A stretch of DNA of 64,000 bases from NCBI RefSeq assembly GCF_000344685.1, contig NW_006920417.1, positions 904,029 to 968,028 of the forward strand, written 5' to 3'. The notes under the pieces were generated by a model. That model searched no databases, was not told where the DNA came from, and saw only the letters and a program-made list of their open reading frames with translations. A program made the position numbers and the translations under genes. Positions 45,011 to 56,024 of the stretch are shown here, one piece after another; position 1 is the stretch's first letter, and each line of letters opens with the position of its first letter. The stretch comes from Gloeophyllum trabeum ATCC 11539. Lineage: Eukaryota; Basidiomycota; Agaricomycetes; Gloeophyllales; Gloeophyllaceae.

Positions 45011-46667
45011 GCATACCACTGTCGACTGCGCTCTTGGCAAGCATCGCTGATCTAGAGGTGCAGCCCTTCCTTCCGTTAGTTGATCGTCCATACTCGGAGA
45101 GTAATACCGGCGTTCAAGGAGGCATCGAATAGCAGAACGAAGCGACTTTTTGGACAGAATCAACGCTTGAGTGACAGCTATCAATGATTTTCGCCTGGCG
45201 TACCGAAAGCTTGTTCGGGTGTCTTAATCCCTGTTACAAGCGAAGCTCAAGATTGCACAAGGGAATTATACGTCCTTTGTAGGCTCACGACTCGTCGTCG
45301 GAGAGTACCCGGGACTACGCTCGACTTGTCTTTATTTGATGCCGCACTCAATGAATGCGGAGGGTGCAGCACCTGGAATGATCATGATGCGGGTACCTGC
45401 GGCATTGAACGCCAAGCCGGGGGATGTTAGGACACTCGCATGCAGTTGGCAAGCTCTTGTCTGCACCCCTTCCGTCAGACGAGCCTTTTGCGAAAGTCCG
45501 ACATGAGGCCGATAGGCCAGGCCAGGTAAAGACTGGTGGCACCTGCCTCGTGAGTCCAGCGGTGTTTTCAAGGAACACCGCCGCTAGAATGCCGGGTACG
45601 ATGAGAGGCCGGGCACTTCGCTTGCTGACACTTCAAGTCGACCTCACGTTGTTTGCATGAAGGAGGATCGATCTCCTGTTTCTTGCGGATACTGCCCTTC
45701 TGTTAATTGAAGGCCGATACGATGGCGTTAATGAATCACCAACCGGAAGCGGAGACCTAGTCAGATTGACTGTATAAGGCCCGACATGGTAGAGGAAGTA
45801 CTCACAGTTGGCCCTATGTCACGAATGAACTTGAAAAACCTACAGGATGCCGATGTCGGCACTCGCAGAAGGGAACGCCATGTTTGATGCCAAGGGCCAC
45901 CAAAAGGTCCATCGTTTAGGAGCAGAAGTATTGGTGGATGAGCATACCACAGATGACAGCCACTCGGCCGAGAAGAAATATGTACAAGGGAAGCAAGGAT
46001 CCTTGCTGGAGCACAAGGAGCTCTAACCTAAGTTAACGGGGTCCCTCGATAGGAAATGAATTACTGGATGCAAGATTCTTGCTGAAGACGCCCAGAAGAC
46101 CGCTGTCAGGTAATCCTTCCCTGTGTTTAAGACCCTATCGAATGCATATAAATTCAGGGACATGAAAGAGGTGACAGGCGAATCCGCAGCTCAGAAAGGA
46201 GGCGGTGATGTGAGAATAAGGTGGCCGGAATATACGTAGGAGCTAACGAAGCGCACGCCATTGAGCAAACAAAGTATACTTCAGTGCGCTTCGTCGAGTT
46301 CAAGTCTGAAGCAGCTATGGCAGGACGAACGCTCCTAAGATTGTCAATGACGGTGCAATGCAGAGTGTATGCGATTTAACGGAAACGAAACCTACTTGCT
46401 GGGCTAGAGAGTATGGGCGGCGAAGCCACTGTCCTGAAGACCTGTCTTGCGTTGCGATAATACCTGCAGCTTCTCTGGCAGGATCACTTGATTAAGGCTG
46501 AACACACCTCTTGGGAGATGACAGGGGCGTGAGCATATGATACAGATGCCAGGCTTCCTGACATGTAATCAAGTAGCATAGCACCAATACCAACGAACTC
46601 GCACAAACTTCCGGGGATATTCATACACCGTCCTCCTGTATTTCATTTGTTGCTCCCTCGACACCTC
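45011..46667. other. Gene-poor stretch, nothing recognised
   Basis: About 1.65 kb with many stops in all frames. No motif, repeat or RNA gene was recognised. Confidence 0.4.
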
Positions 46668-47823
46668 TTACACAGTCTTCCCAGCCTTCCCAGGTGCCCC
46701 AGCCGCCCTCCACGCCGCCACCACTAGACCCACCACATCAGCTACGTTCTTCCCCTCGCGCACGCTGGTGAAGACTGTCGGGCCCTCGCCGCGCATTTTG
46801 CGCGCGTCGCGGTCCATCACTTCGAGGGAGGCACCCACGTGCGGAGCAAGGTCGGTCTTGTTGACCACGAGCAGGTCGGAGTGAGTGATTCCGGGTCCGC
46901 CTTTGCGAGGAATTTTATCGCCGCCCTGGGTTGTGCGCAAAAAGGTGGGGATCGGAAAGCGAGAGAGAGAGGTTCTGGTTGGAGGGGTCTGGAAAAGGGA
47001 GCAGAAGCGACTTACGGAGACGTCGATAACGTAGATAATGTAATCAGCGAGTTCGCGAGAGTAGTTGGCTGCGAGGTTGTCCCCTCCGCTTTCCACGATG
47101 AGCATTTGGCAGTTGTAGCGAGCAGTGAGTGTTTCGAGGGCGCCTGCATATGCCAACCAGTCATCGGTACAGAAAAAGATACAGGCCAAGCTCTGGTCTC
47201 ATCCTTAGTCGCACCTAGGTTCGCACTAATGTCCTCTCGAATAGCCGCATGCGGACATCCTCCGGTTTCAATCGCGAGGATCCGCTCCGCTGGCAACGCC
47301 TTGTTCGTGATGAGGAATTCTTGATCCTCTCTAGTGAAGATGTCATTCGTCACCGCAGCTGTGAGACAAGGCTGAGTTGAAGAGCAGACAAAGCTGGCGA
47401 CGAGGCAGACCAATGTTATATTCTGAGCGAAGGGCTTGACAGAGAGCGAGTGTCAAGGCAGTCTTTCCTGACCCGACAGGACTGCTCGTGTCGTATAAAT
47501 GACACATTGCGTTGGAGGCAAAAATATATACTCACCCTCCAATACCGATTGTGAAACCCCGCTCCTCGAAATTGCGATTCGAATAGTCCGGCAGGTCTCT
47601 CTCGGCGTACTTTCCTACAGAACCAGTTCCCCTCGGTGAAACACCGGCCAACGGAAGAATGCATACCAGGATTGTCGAGATGCTCGTGCGTATGCCCGTG
47701 CTCTCCTAAGCCATGGTCGTGTGAGTGAGCCGGTCCTCCATGCTCATGCGAGTGAGTATGTGCAGATGATGGATCGGAAGACGACTGATTTTGCGATAAA
47801 TTATTGATGAAGGCGACGCTCAT
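46668..47823 (-). CDS. ureG: Urease accessory GTPase UreG
   Basis: Exons as plus-strand ranges 5' to 3': 47667-47823, 47536-47614, 47411-47481, 47215-47358, 47016-47143, 46668-46925; 278 aa. UreG hydrolyses GTP and delivers nickel during urease maturation. Visible motifs: P-loop [10 protein letters not shown] (split by intron 2), [14 protein letters not shown], the metal-binding [13 protein letters not shown] with the Cys-Pro-His triad, [17 protein letters not shown], and the guanine-specificity motif VVNKTDLA. The first ~50 residues are very rich in His ([16 protein letters not shown]), as in several fungal and plant UreG proteins, and probably bind nickel or zinc. The third donor is GTCTGC, a weak site needed to keep frame. 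It shares a 275-bp divergent promoter with the Usb1 gene. Confidence 0.95.
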
Positions 47824-48076
47824 GGTATTTTTCGCTGCTGTTCTGTCTGAGACTCAGATATTGGAAATGGCAGAAAAGTGGTCGTGCTCGTCGTGGAAGA
47901 CGGAGAGAAAAGACAAGTGTTCGTGGCGTGCAGACCGCCTCGATCGACGGTGCCGCCCGCTATATCCGACTTGCTGTCAGATAAGGCTGGGGCTGGGGTA
48001 CGATAAGGGAACTAGCAATACCGAGAAGCAGCGCCGGCACTTCCCGGTAAGCATCAGTGGCAAAGGAAGCGCTGGA

Positions 48077-48089
48077 TTAGGGTTAGGGT
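48077..48089 (+). promoter_or_regulatory. Tandem TTAGGG box upstream of the Usb1 gene
   Basis: TTAGGGTTAGGGT, 10 bases before the Usb1 ATG in the UreG/Usb1 intergenic region. TTAGGG repeats inside promoters are bound by telobox or Tbf1-type Myb proteins in fungi. The same element recurs between Bms1 and the Cep57-domain gene. Confidence 0.5.
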
Positions 48090-48098
48090 CTCACTTCC

Positions 48099-49221
48099 AT
48101 GAAGCGACCGGCCGCGCCTCTCGTCGACTACGCTTCCGACGACGACCACGAAACACCACCACGGACTGACGTGCCATCGCCACCTCCGCCGGTGAAGAAG
48201 AGGTATCTTTGCTAATATTGTGGGTGTCATGCAGTGCTGAGCTGCCAAATCCAGAAAGCTCCCCGCTTTGTCTTCCTCACTCAAGCCGTCCACGCCGGTC
48301 GACAATCCAGCACTACATCAAGGGAGGATTAGGACCGCACCTTACATTGAGGGCCAATATGCGGCGTATGTTTACGTGCCAGTGATCTTGGAACCAGCGA
48401 GTAAGTTGCTCAGGCTGGTGAGGAAAGCATACAAAGAGGCGAAGAAGAGCGTGCCTATCCTACATCCTATAGACGCGTCTTTCAGAGGCCTCAAGTCGGA
48501 GAAAGCCAGTGATACTTCATGTGTTGAATCAGCGTTTGACCCAAGTGTGCCGCACGAACTGCACGTATCTCTCTCCCGACCCATCTTTCTTCGGGCTCAT
48601 CAGCGTGACGAGCTGACGCGCGCTGTCAGGTCAATCACACTATCTCATTCCTCGTATGTCCTCTCCTCGACCACGTCTAGCGTGTAGCTGATTGCGAAAA
48701 CCTAGGTTCTCTGCGTCGTTTGCCATATTTTCTAACCTTACGAATGACGAGCAAACTCGCATATTCCTGACCCTCGAGGTCGGAGCCGGCCACACTGAGG
48801 TATGTCCCTCATCCATTCAGTTACCCAAACGATGCCCATCATTTATCGTTAACAGCTCTCGAAGCTGTCCGCAGCCTTGACGCCTCACCTCCAGCTCCTC
48901 CGCCAGAAATCGTTCTACTCGGAACCACGATTTCATGCCTCCTTTGCTTGGGCTCTCTTGTCTTCTGCGCCAGTCGCCGATGAATCACATTCGGCCATCT
49001 CGACCTCTCGCATTGAAGGCCATCTGCAATCCCCGTCGCAGAACCGAGACGCCAGCGCCTTCCCCACAATCCCGGCACTCCCCGTAGACCTGGTACCCAA
49101 ACTTAACTCTGCTTTCGCTTCGCAATTGGCGTCGCCTCATGTTGGAAGCTTCGAGGTGACCGAGGTTTGCGTGAAGATCGGAAAGGTCGTTTCGCGTTTC
49201 AAGCTTGGTAGAAGTTCTTGA
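48099..49221 (+). CDS. USB1: U6 snRNA phosphodiesterase Usb1
   Basis: Exons 48099-48202, 48255-48653, 48706-48799, 48856-49221; 320 aa. Usb1 (Mpn1) is a 2H-phosphoesterase that trims the 3' oligo(U) tail of U6 snRNA in the nucleus. Both catalytic H-x-S motifs are present: ELHVSLSRPIFLRAHQ and, in the C-terminal half, PRFHASFAWAL. The N-terminus MKRPAAPLVDYASDDD is a short acidic, disordered leader, and the C-terminus EVCVKIGKVVSRFKL is the usual final strand. Length is near that of other fungal Usb1 proteins. Start ATG 48099 was chosen because the first exon then splices in frame. The promoter is shared with UreG. Confidence 0.93.
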
Positions 49222-49420
49222 GCTTCTCAGTTCTGAGTCAATATTGTTACCTCTCACCTTATATAGTCACCTCACAGGGAACGTAATTGTCTCGACTTAC
49301 AACCATTGAATGCGGTTGCCAGAATTCCAGGAAGCTGATGAGTGAGCAGTAACATTATCCATTCTACATCATTGCCTGCCGTTCTCGTGCTAACGAGATG
49401 TGACAATCCGATTTATGCTT

Positions 49421-51088
49421 TTACAACAGTTTCACTTCCTCGTCCCCCACCAAGGTCTCATCTGAGGAACTCCCATAGCCCATCTCATTATAACGTAAGA
49501 TCCGCAGCCTCTGCGCCGGAGGCACAACTTTCTCTTCCACGCCTTGCTGGTATCCATGCTCCAGTATCGCGACCCGGTACATCGACAGCAACTATGGATG
49601 TGAAATGCACCGTAAGTACCATCACACGTCTCGTGAACTAGGGGAAGGCGTACGTTGTGAGCGGCATTCGAATGATCGTACACACCACCGAAGAAGGCAG
49701 CCGTCGCGTCCTTGCCGAGAAACCGCACGAGTAGGTGCCGGCCACCGGGGTGGTTGTCGAGGAAGGGCGAAATATCGTGGATAATGCCTGCGATGAGGAC
49801 GAGGGGGCGATGGGCGGATTGTTCCTGGACTGTAATGGGAGGCAAATCAACAATCGGAGAGACGTGGATTAAAGGGTTCTTACAAGTATCCCAGGTGATG
49901 ACAGGGAGCTCCTTGATATCGGACGCCCAGTGGATTTGGTCTTGGACCTCACGCAGGCGCTTGAGCTGCATGGTCAATTGTCCCTTCTTGACTTCATTGT
50001 CCGGGAAAGTCTATGGGCGGGCTAGAGGTGAGCCACGTCGAGGCTTTTCGTTATCAGTAGGCATACATACCTTCAAATGAGATGCAAGTCCGATAATCTT
50101 GCAGGCAGCGATGAACCACTTCGTCGGGTCGTACTGGTACCACTTGATCGCGTTGCGGTAGTCCATGGGAAACTGGTGGTGGAAGTTATGGTAGCCTTCG
50201 CCGACCGTGACCAACGCGGTGAGGACGTGGTCCTTCGGGGTGTGCTTGTCGTCGAAGGGAGATTCTCCTAGCCAGTGAGCCAGAGAATTCACGCAGAACG
50301 TAGACTAAGGTTCGACTGTTAGCTTGTTTCAATGGGAAAGATGTTGAGGAACTTACGTGCTGGACGAACGTTAAGCGCAATGCACCCGCGTAGAAGAACC
50401 CGCCTCTCCAGTCACCCCAGCATAGCCCAGCGACCACAGCAGGAAACGTATACCCCATGCCCAGCATCAACCACAAATAGTACTTATACTGCCACTGTAC
50501 AACCGCACTCTTGCTCAGATCACTAACATCCGCCGCACCAATCTTCCTCCGTGGCTTGACCACCATCCAGCCGAGATGCGACCATAGGAATCCGCGCTGG
50601 GCTGAATACGGGTCGAGCTCGGTGTCCGTGTAGCGGTGGTGTGCGCGGTGCCCGCGGCACCACCATTTGATCGCGCCCTGAACAGCACCCGCGCCGGCTA
50701 AAGCGAGGAAGTATTCGAGCGGCTTGGAAGCGTTGTATGAGCGATGAGACCACAGGCGGTGGTAGCCTGCGGTGATGCCTACGCGTTTCGATCTAATGTC
50801 AGTAGAAATATGAGCAAAGTAAATAGGTCACTTACCAAGTCCGGTGATGAAGTAGTAGACAATACTGAGGATGGCAGTCTCCCGCGTCAGCTTTGTGGTG
50901 TAGGCGCCGTAGATCGCGAGACACGGAGTTATGGTAAGGACGAGGACGTTGATCCATTGCAACTCCTTCCACCAATTGTGCCAAGTTACTGGCGGTAACT
51001 GCTTTTGCGTCCTCAGAATGTGTTGTACGTAGTTCTTCGGAACGTCGTCATCAGTAGAAGTAGACGACACAGTACTCGTTGGTTTCAT
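49421..51088 (-). CDS. OLE1: Stearoyl-CoA delta-9 desaturase fused to cytochrome b5
   Basis: Exons as plus-strand ranges 5' to 3': 50836-51088, 50357-50778, 50071-50304, 49884-50010, 49654-49829, 49421-49591; 460 aa. It introduces the delta-9 double bond into palmitoyl- and stearoyl-CoA at the ER. All three histidine boxes are present: HRLWSH, HRAHH and HNFHH, placed around hydrophobic segments ([20 protein letters not shown] and [20 protein letters not shown]). The C-terminal cytochrome b5 domain has the haem motif HPGG ([20 protein letters not shown]) and donates electrons in cis, as in fungal Ole1 enzymes. A short tail ends in an acidic/Ser-rich stretch. A TATA-type box lies about 100 bases upstream of the ATG. 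Confidence 0.96.
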
Positions 51089-51187
51089 CTTGGCCTGCGT
51101 CCCGTGTACTCCAAAGAAGCTCTAGCAGAACCAGATGGAAGGAGAGGTTGCACCCCGAAGTGACTGGATAGTAGCACTTCGCACAAG

Positions 51188-51195
51188 TTATATAT
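51188..51195 (-). promoter_or_regulatory. TATA box of the desaturase gene
   Basis: Reads ATATATAA on the minus strand, about 100 bases before the ATG at 51088. Confidence 0.4.
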
Positions 51196-52890
51196 GCTCG
51201 ACGAGTACCTCACTGGGGTTCCATCTCAGAGGTTGGGGCAGGACCTGCGGAGGGGCAAGTGCAGTTGCATAGTCTTCCGTAAGGCCTCAGCTGCGCACAG
51301 CTAAGGATGAAATGCGGGGGTCTTCGTAAGATATCACATGTACGAGGCTAATAGCACTTCTCCCGCACCAGCTCAAGTCACGCCATATAACCGGGATGAT
51401 ATATCATTCAAAGTCGGACTGGCAGGACCTCCGCATCGATTGAGGGATCCAGTAGCACCTAGGCAGATATAGACGCTTGTTTATTGGTTGCTGCGCGTCG
51501 CTCGAGGAGGAAGCCGGAGAGATCCCGCAAATAGGTTGGGGTACACGTCCACCCCAATACAAGATGGAACGAGCTAGATCCCACCCTAGTATGGACTTTG
51601 ATACCAGTCGTTACTGTAAGCTTCAATTGCAAGTTCGATCGTGGCAGAATATTAATCGTCGCCTTGCTTGCAGGCTCTGCCAGCAGGCAGTGCACCGAAA
51701 TTGATAATGATGCAACTTGAAGGCGTCCTCCTCACTATTAGTAGCGGCACTGCCGCGAGCTGCCATTCAAGTTGTTGGGAGTACCACGACGCTAGATGTT
51801 CCGGATCCATAAATCGGAATTGCCCTGTGATCCATAGTGCTTCGTGCAGTAGAGTCCTAAGATCACTCGGAGAAAGAGAGAAACACGAGGATGGACCGGC
51901 TGAAAAGCTAAACACGTGTGGACGCGTCCTGTCACAGACTTGTCACACTAGTGCTTCGGTACGCACGTGACGCGCAGGCGGGCCATCGACGTCCTCCGCA
52001 GTTATCGAGCTTCGATAAAAGGCCTCCATAAGGAAGACACTACCTGCGCAGCTAGTATATAATCACGCCGTCAAACATCTTAAACAGCACGGGACCGATG
52101 AGTATAGTACTCCGGTTGCCGCGATCAGTGACTGGTAAGACCTCAGTATCACGCTATATTTTGGAGTCTATACTGAGACACTCCTGCGGAGGATGTATTA
52201 GTCTGCATCCAGTCGCGCGGCACTTGGCACATTAGGCATATTCGGACCCTGTAGTGTCACGTGCACTCATTTAGGACGCGCTCGCTGCAGTGTCGAACGC
52301 GAGTATGAGCGCGTTTGAAGCTCTTTCAGGTTGTCCTTTGCCTTCACAATGTGTGTGTAGCCTTATTATGTGTATTCCAGAGCAATAGAGAGGTAAGGGA
52401 GACATGAATCCTCATTAACTGCTACATTTCTGCTGTTGCCATGCAGTTTGTGCTGATATATGATGCTTGCCAATTAAAATATACATTAATTTATCCATAC
52501 TCTGCTTTAGTCTGGCATATACCCTTCCAATGTGCACCGGGTGCAAGGTGCGAGGGTGCTATGGCTCACAAACACGCCGGGGAGGCAAAAGGATGAGATG
52601 GTGTCCAAATTAGGAAGAGCCAGAGGCGCTGAGTCAGCAACTCTTGCCATGGTCCTCTCGCATTTTCTGAGTGTTTTGATGCTATGAAAACACATAACTG
52701 TACCATTACAGGGTATTCAAGTGTAGATGCAGTCAAAACAGATCCTGGTTATGCATCCAGGCAGCGAAAGTAGAGCAGAGAATAGAGGCAAAGGCCGTGG
52801 GACAATTCACGTGATGTTGAAATCGGTGAGCCAGCCAAGGCAGGCGCGACTGGAAGCAGACCGTTATATGCCGACCGCCCTCCACCTGCC
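51196..52890. other. Intergenic, nothing recognised
   Basis: About 1.7 kb upstream of the desaturase gene, moderately AT-rich, with no recognisable gene. The length could reflect an extended desaturase promoter. Confidence 0.4.
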
Positions 52891-53370
52891 TTATAAGGGA
52901 GGCAATACGGTCTGACTTCGGGAGACTAAGGATGTATATGAGCAGGAGCGCGATATCTTTTTATTCCCTGAGCTTATTGCAAACTTCCCTCTGAATAGTG
53001 ATGCATTTTCGACTGAAGTCGAAATCTTCATTACTCTGGTGCGCCGCGCGCTCGACTCCAGTGCATCTGGGCTGTTGGGTTTCCCCCTACTACCCACGAT
53101 GTTCTTGATACATGGATCAATCTGGGGCGCGTCGCCGGTATGGAGGACCCAAGATGTATGATCGGCGGCTTCTGGTACAAGTGTCCGTTGTACTAAGAGC
53201 GAACGGACAAACGTATGCATCGCTGTAAGTGTAACGAAGCCCAATACTGCGACGAGGACTGCCAGGCAGCGTAAGTGATTACGTTTCTCTGTACCTATAC
53301 TACTTGCCAGTCCTTCGAGACACCTGCCCCTGCCGGATAGCGAAACCATGACAGACGTTATCGGACCCAT
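52891..53370 (-). CDS. Possible small single-pass membrane protein
   Basis: A 159-codon open frame beginning with ATG (53368-53370). After about 30 residues with basic character there is one hydrophobic segment (LRCLAVLVAVLGFVTLTAMH), then a polar, Ser/Lys-rich tail. No family is recognised and no intron is needed. It could be a real short type-II membrane protein or a chance frame. Confidence 0.25.
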   Translation of the reverse strand: MGPITSVMVSLSGRGRCLEGLASSIGTEKRNHLRCLAVLVAVLGFVTLTAMHTFVRSLLVQRTLVPEAADHTSWVLHTGDAPQIDPCIKNIVGSRGKPNSPDALESSARRTRVMKISTSVENASLFRGKFAISSGNKKISRSCSYTSLVSRSQTVLPPL

Positions 53371-53693
53371 TTCTCTCGGATGGGTGTGTCGCGTTGGCCT
53401 ATCGAGATTATATACTAGCTCTTGTATAACAACCTTGTACTAGACGGAAGAAATTCGCCCTTTGCATAGCTCCTCGATAGCCGTGTCTCTTGCCTTTGGA
53501 TTGAATGAGGTGTTTCCAAATCGGGACGCACTTCTCTGCCCTCATCGCACGAGACGACCCAGACGACCTCGTCCTCGCACTCTCGGCCGGTCGCCGCTGT
53601 TCTGCACGACGAGGAGTGCATCGTCCGCCTGTCAGTCGGTCATATCATACTGGAAATCCTCATTCACGACTTCACGCCCTCACGACCCTTATC

Positions 53694-55726
53694 ATGTCCA
53701 CTACCGCTAACACCACCGAGTCCTGCACTCTCACGTCCTTCCTCCCCACCTCGTCGTATACCCTTGCATACGCTTTACCTCTTTTGTTTATCTCCTTTCT
53801 GCTTACCTATGCCGGCGCCTTTCTGACTTTGGATCGGACGAGAACATTCGCTCCCAGTGGAGACACGCTTGACTTGAATGTGCCTTCTTCGTACATCCCC
53901 ACCAAGAAGAGGAGATTCGTCTGGTTACTGGAAGGAGGCCTGGGTGGATTGGCTTCAGGCTACGCTTTTGGAGGTACGTGCCTTGCGTCATGGAGAGCTG
54001 AGGTCTCTGCTCATGGAACATGATGGTTTCAGTACACTGCTCGACATTCCTCTCCCTGCTGATTCCGAACACATCCTCCTCAGTTCCCTTAAATTCTAAG
54101 TCGTTCCTTGCCGTATGGGTGCTTTCAGCGGTTGTCACGACCATACTTGCTGGCCGCTGGAAGTACACCGCCCTTCTTTTTGCAGGCATCTCAGGCGGGT
54201 GAGTCAGCCTTTAGTCTCAATATATCAAGTGCAGTGGCTGATTTATCCGGGTCGCACACCCGTCTCTCTCCATTCTTTACGAAGCACGACTCTGGCTCTC
54301 TCCTTCTCAGTGATCGTCCACCCATCTCTTCTAACGCGCATCGTCCTTCCGTCCGTGTCCATTCCTATCTTGACCATCCTCGTACTGCTCCCCTTTCCCC
54401 GAGTTCGGCATGCCTCTCTTCGTATCGCGTGTTCATCGACCGGCGCGTTCGGCTTGGTTGTAGCTATAGCCATACTAAATGGTGTGGAGCCCTGGGCGGA
54501 TGTCTGGCAACGACTGTGGGTAAGCGATGGCCCCGGCTGGGGCGTTAGTAAAGAGCGAGGGTTGAGTGCTGGTTACTGTCTGTTCCTGGCGACTGGTATT
54601 GTCGTGGACTGGTTCTTGAAGCGTCGCTTCGGCGAGAATCCTGATCAGGTATGCTACAGTCTCGCGTCCATAACCCAGGCGGCATCATCCTAATGATCTG
54701 TGATAGAAATGGGATAGCTACCTGGCGAACTACACCAAGTACCTCCCGAACGCTGCAGATCGGGCGGGCCAGTTTCAGCCACTACGATCAGCGTGGTCGA
54801 GGTGGTTCCCCTCACCAGCCGAGGACAAAGACCCGCTATTCCCTCCAGGCGCATTCTCTTCAGATCACGTCTCCTTCGCTGATGACGGCGTGAAGAAGGA
54901 TATCCTCCTTCCTCCTTATTCTCCTGGTCCAATGGCTGGGAAGTTGCAGAAGAACCGGTCTGTGAGCATTATGGACCCCAAAGGGCAGGATGAAATCTTC
55001 GAGTATGAACGTCGTCCGGCGTTTCTCAGGAAAGCGAGCTCTAAGAGGCTCGGCACTGACGGGAAACGCACCCGGGAGGCGATCAAATTCCGACCGCTCG
55101 CAGTGGATGAGCTCTCCAGCGATTCGGAGGACGACTCATATGACCTGAAGAAGAAGCCTCTTGAACCGCCTCGTCCAACGGGGTTTGTGCTGAAAAAGAC
55201 TGCGAGCGTGGGCTCCGGAACTACTGCTGTCGAGGAGCTCGACATGGAGAAGGAGAAGAAGAGGATCGGCAAGTCGTTGACTGTTCGCAACGATATACCC
55301 GAGTACTCGGACTATGAGGAAGACGTGACCGTCAGTGCGGCAAAGGAACGATTGCAGAGGGAGGAAGAAAGGCATAGCCCTGGCTGGAGTCCCGAATTCA
55401 TCAGGCGCGCCTCACTTAACAGCTCGAGTTCTCGAAGTAAAGGTAGTGTATCGAGCTCGCAGGCTACGGCCGTTGGCCGGAATGAATTGGTCCCTCCTCC
55501 GGGTGCCGTGCCTATGACCCCCTCACTCATCAAGGCCGTCGACAGAATTGCCGCTGCTCAACAGGCCGTGTATGGGGCTGGCGGCTCCGCTTCCCTGACA
55601 TCAACACACGTCTTGCCTGGGGATGGCGCGGACGAAGTTCTGCCGAGTTCACCGGCAGACAAGGGTGTAAGATGGGACGCGTTTTGGAGAGACGTCAAGG
55701 CAAAGGCAGCGCAGGAGACGAGGTGA
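53694..55726 (+). CDS. Multi-pass membrane protein, DUF4203/TM198-like
   Basis: Exons 53694-53973, 54033-54198, 54285-54648, 54707-55726; 609 aa. The N-terminal half holds several transmembrane segments: YALPLLFISFLLTYAGAFLT, FLAVWVLSAVVTTILAG, YTALLFAGISGGTTLALSFS, IPILTILVLLPF, ACSSTGAFGLVVAIAIL and YCLFLATGIVVDWFL. The pattern and the IVHPSLLTRIVLP segment fit the fungal DUF4203 (TM7S3/TM198-like) group. A cytosolic, charged, Ser-rich tail of about 300 residues follows, without a known domain. The third acceptor (ACGAAG) is atypical but gives the best frame. Its location is probably an internal or plasma membrane, and its function is unknown. Confidence 0.78.
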
Positions 55727-56024
55727 TATACTTACTGGACTCGGGAGAGATTATTTATCGGTTCGGCGGACTTACGCGACGTTTGTTACGAGTTCATGAC
55801 CTTAACGACTTATTCTTATTGTTGACTTTTGCTTTTGCTTGACTTATTGCATTAAGATCGTTTGTAGATGCTTCAGTTCAGCGCTATTTAATACTGTATG
55901 ATATTCGTCAACCTTCGAGGCAGTAAGAAGACCAATAAATTAGCGAAAGCGCAGCAATACACGAGAGTAAGGGTACAGGATGTGAAGATGAGACAGCAGG
56001 ACTAACTGGCGTCGTATTGGGGAA

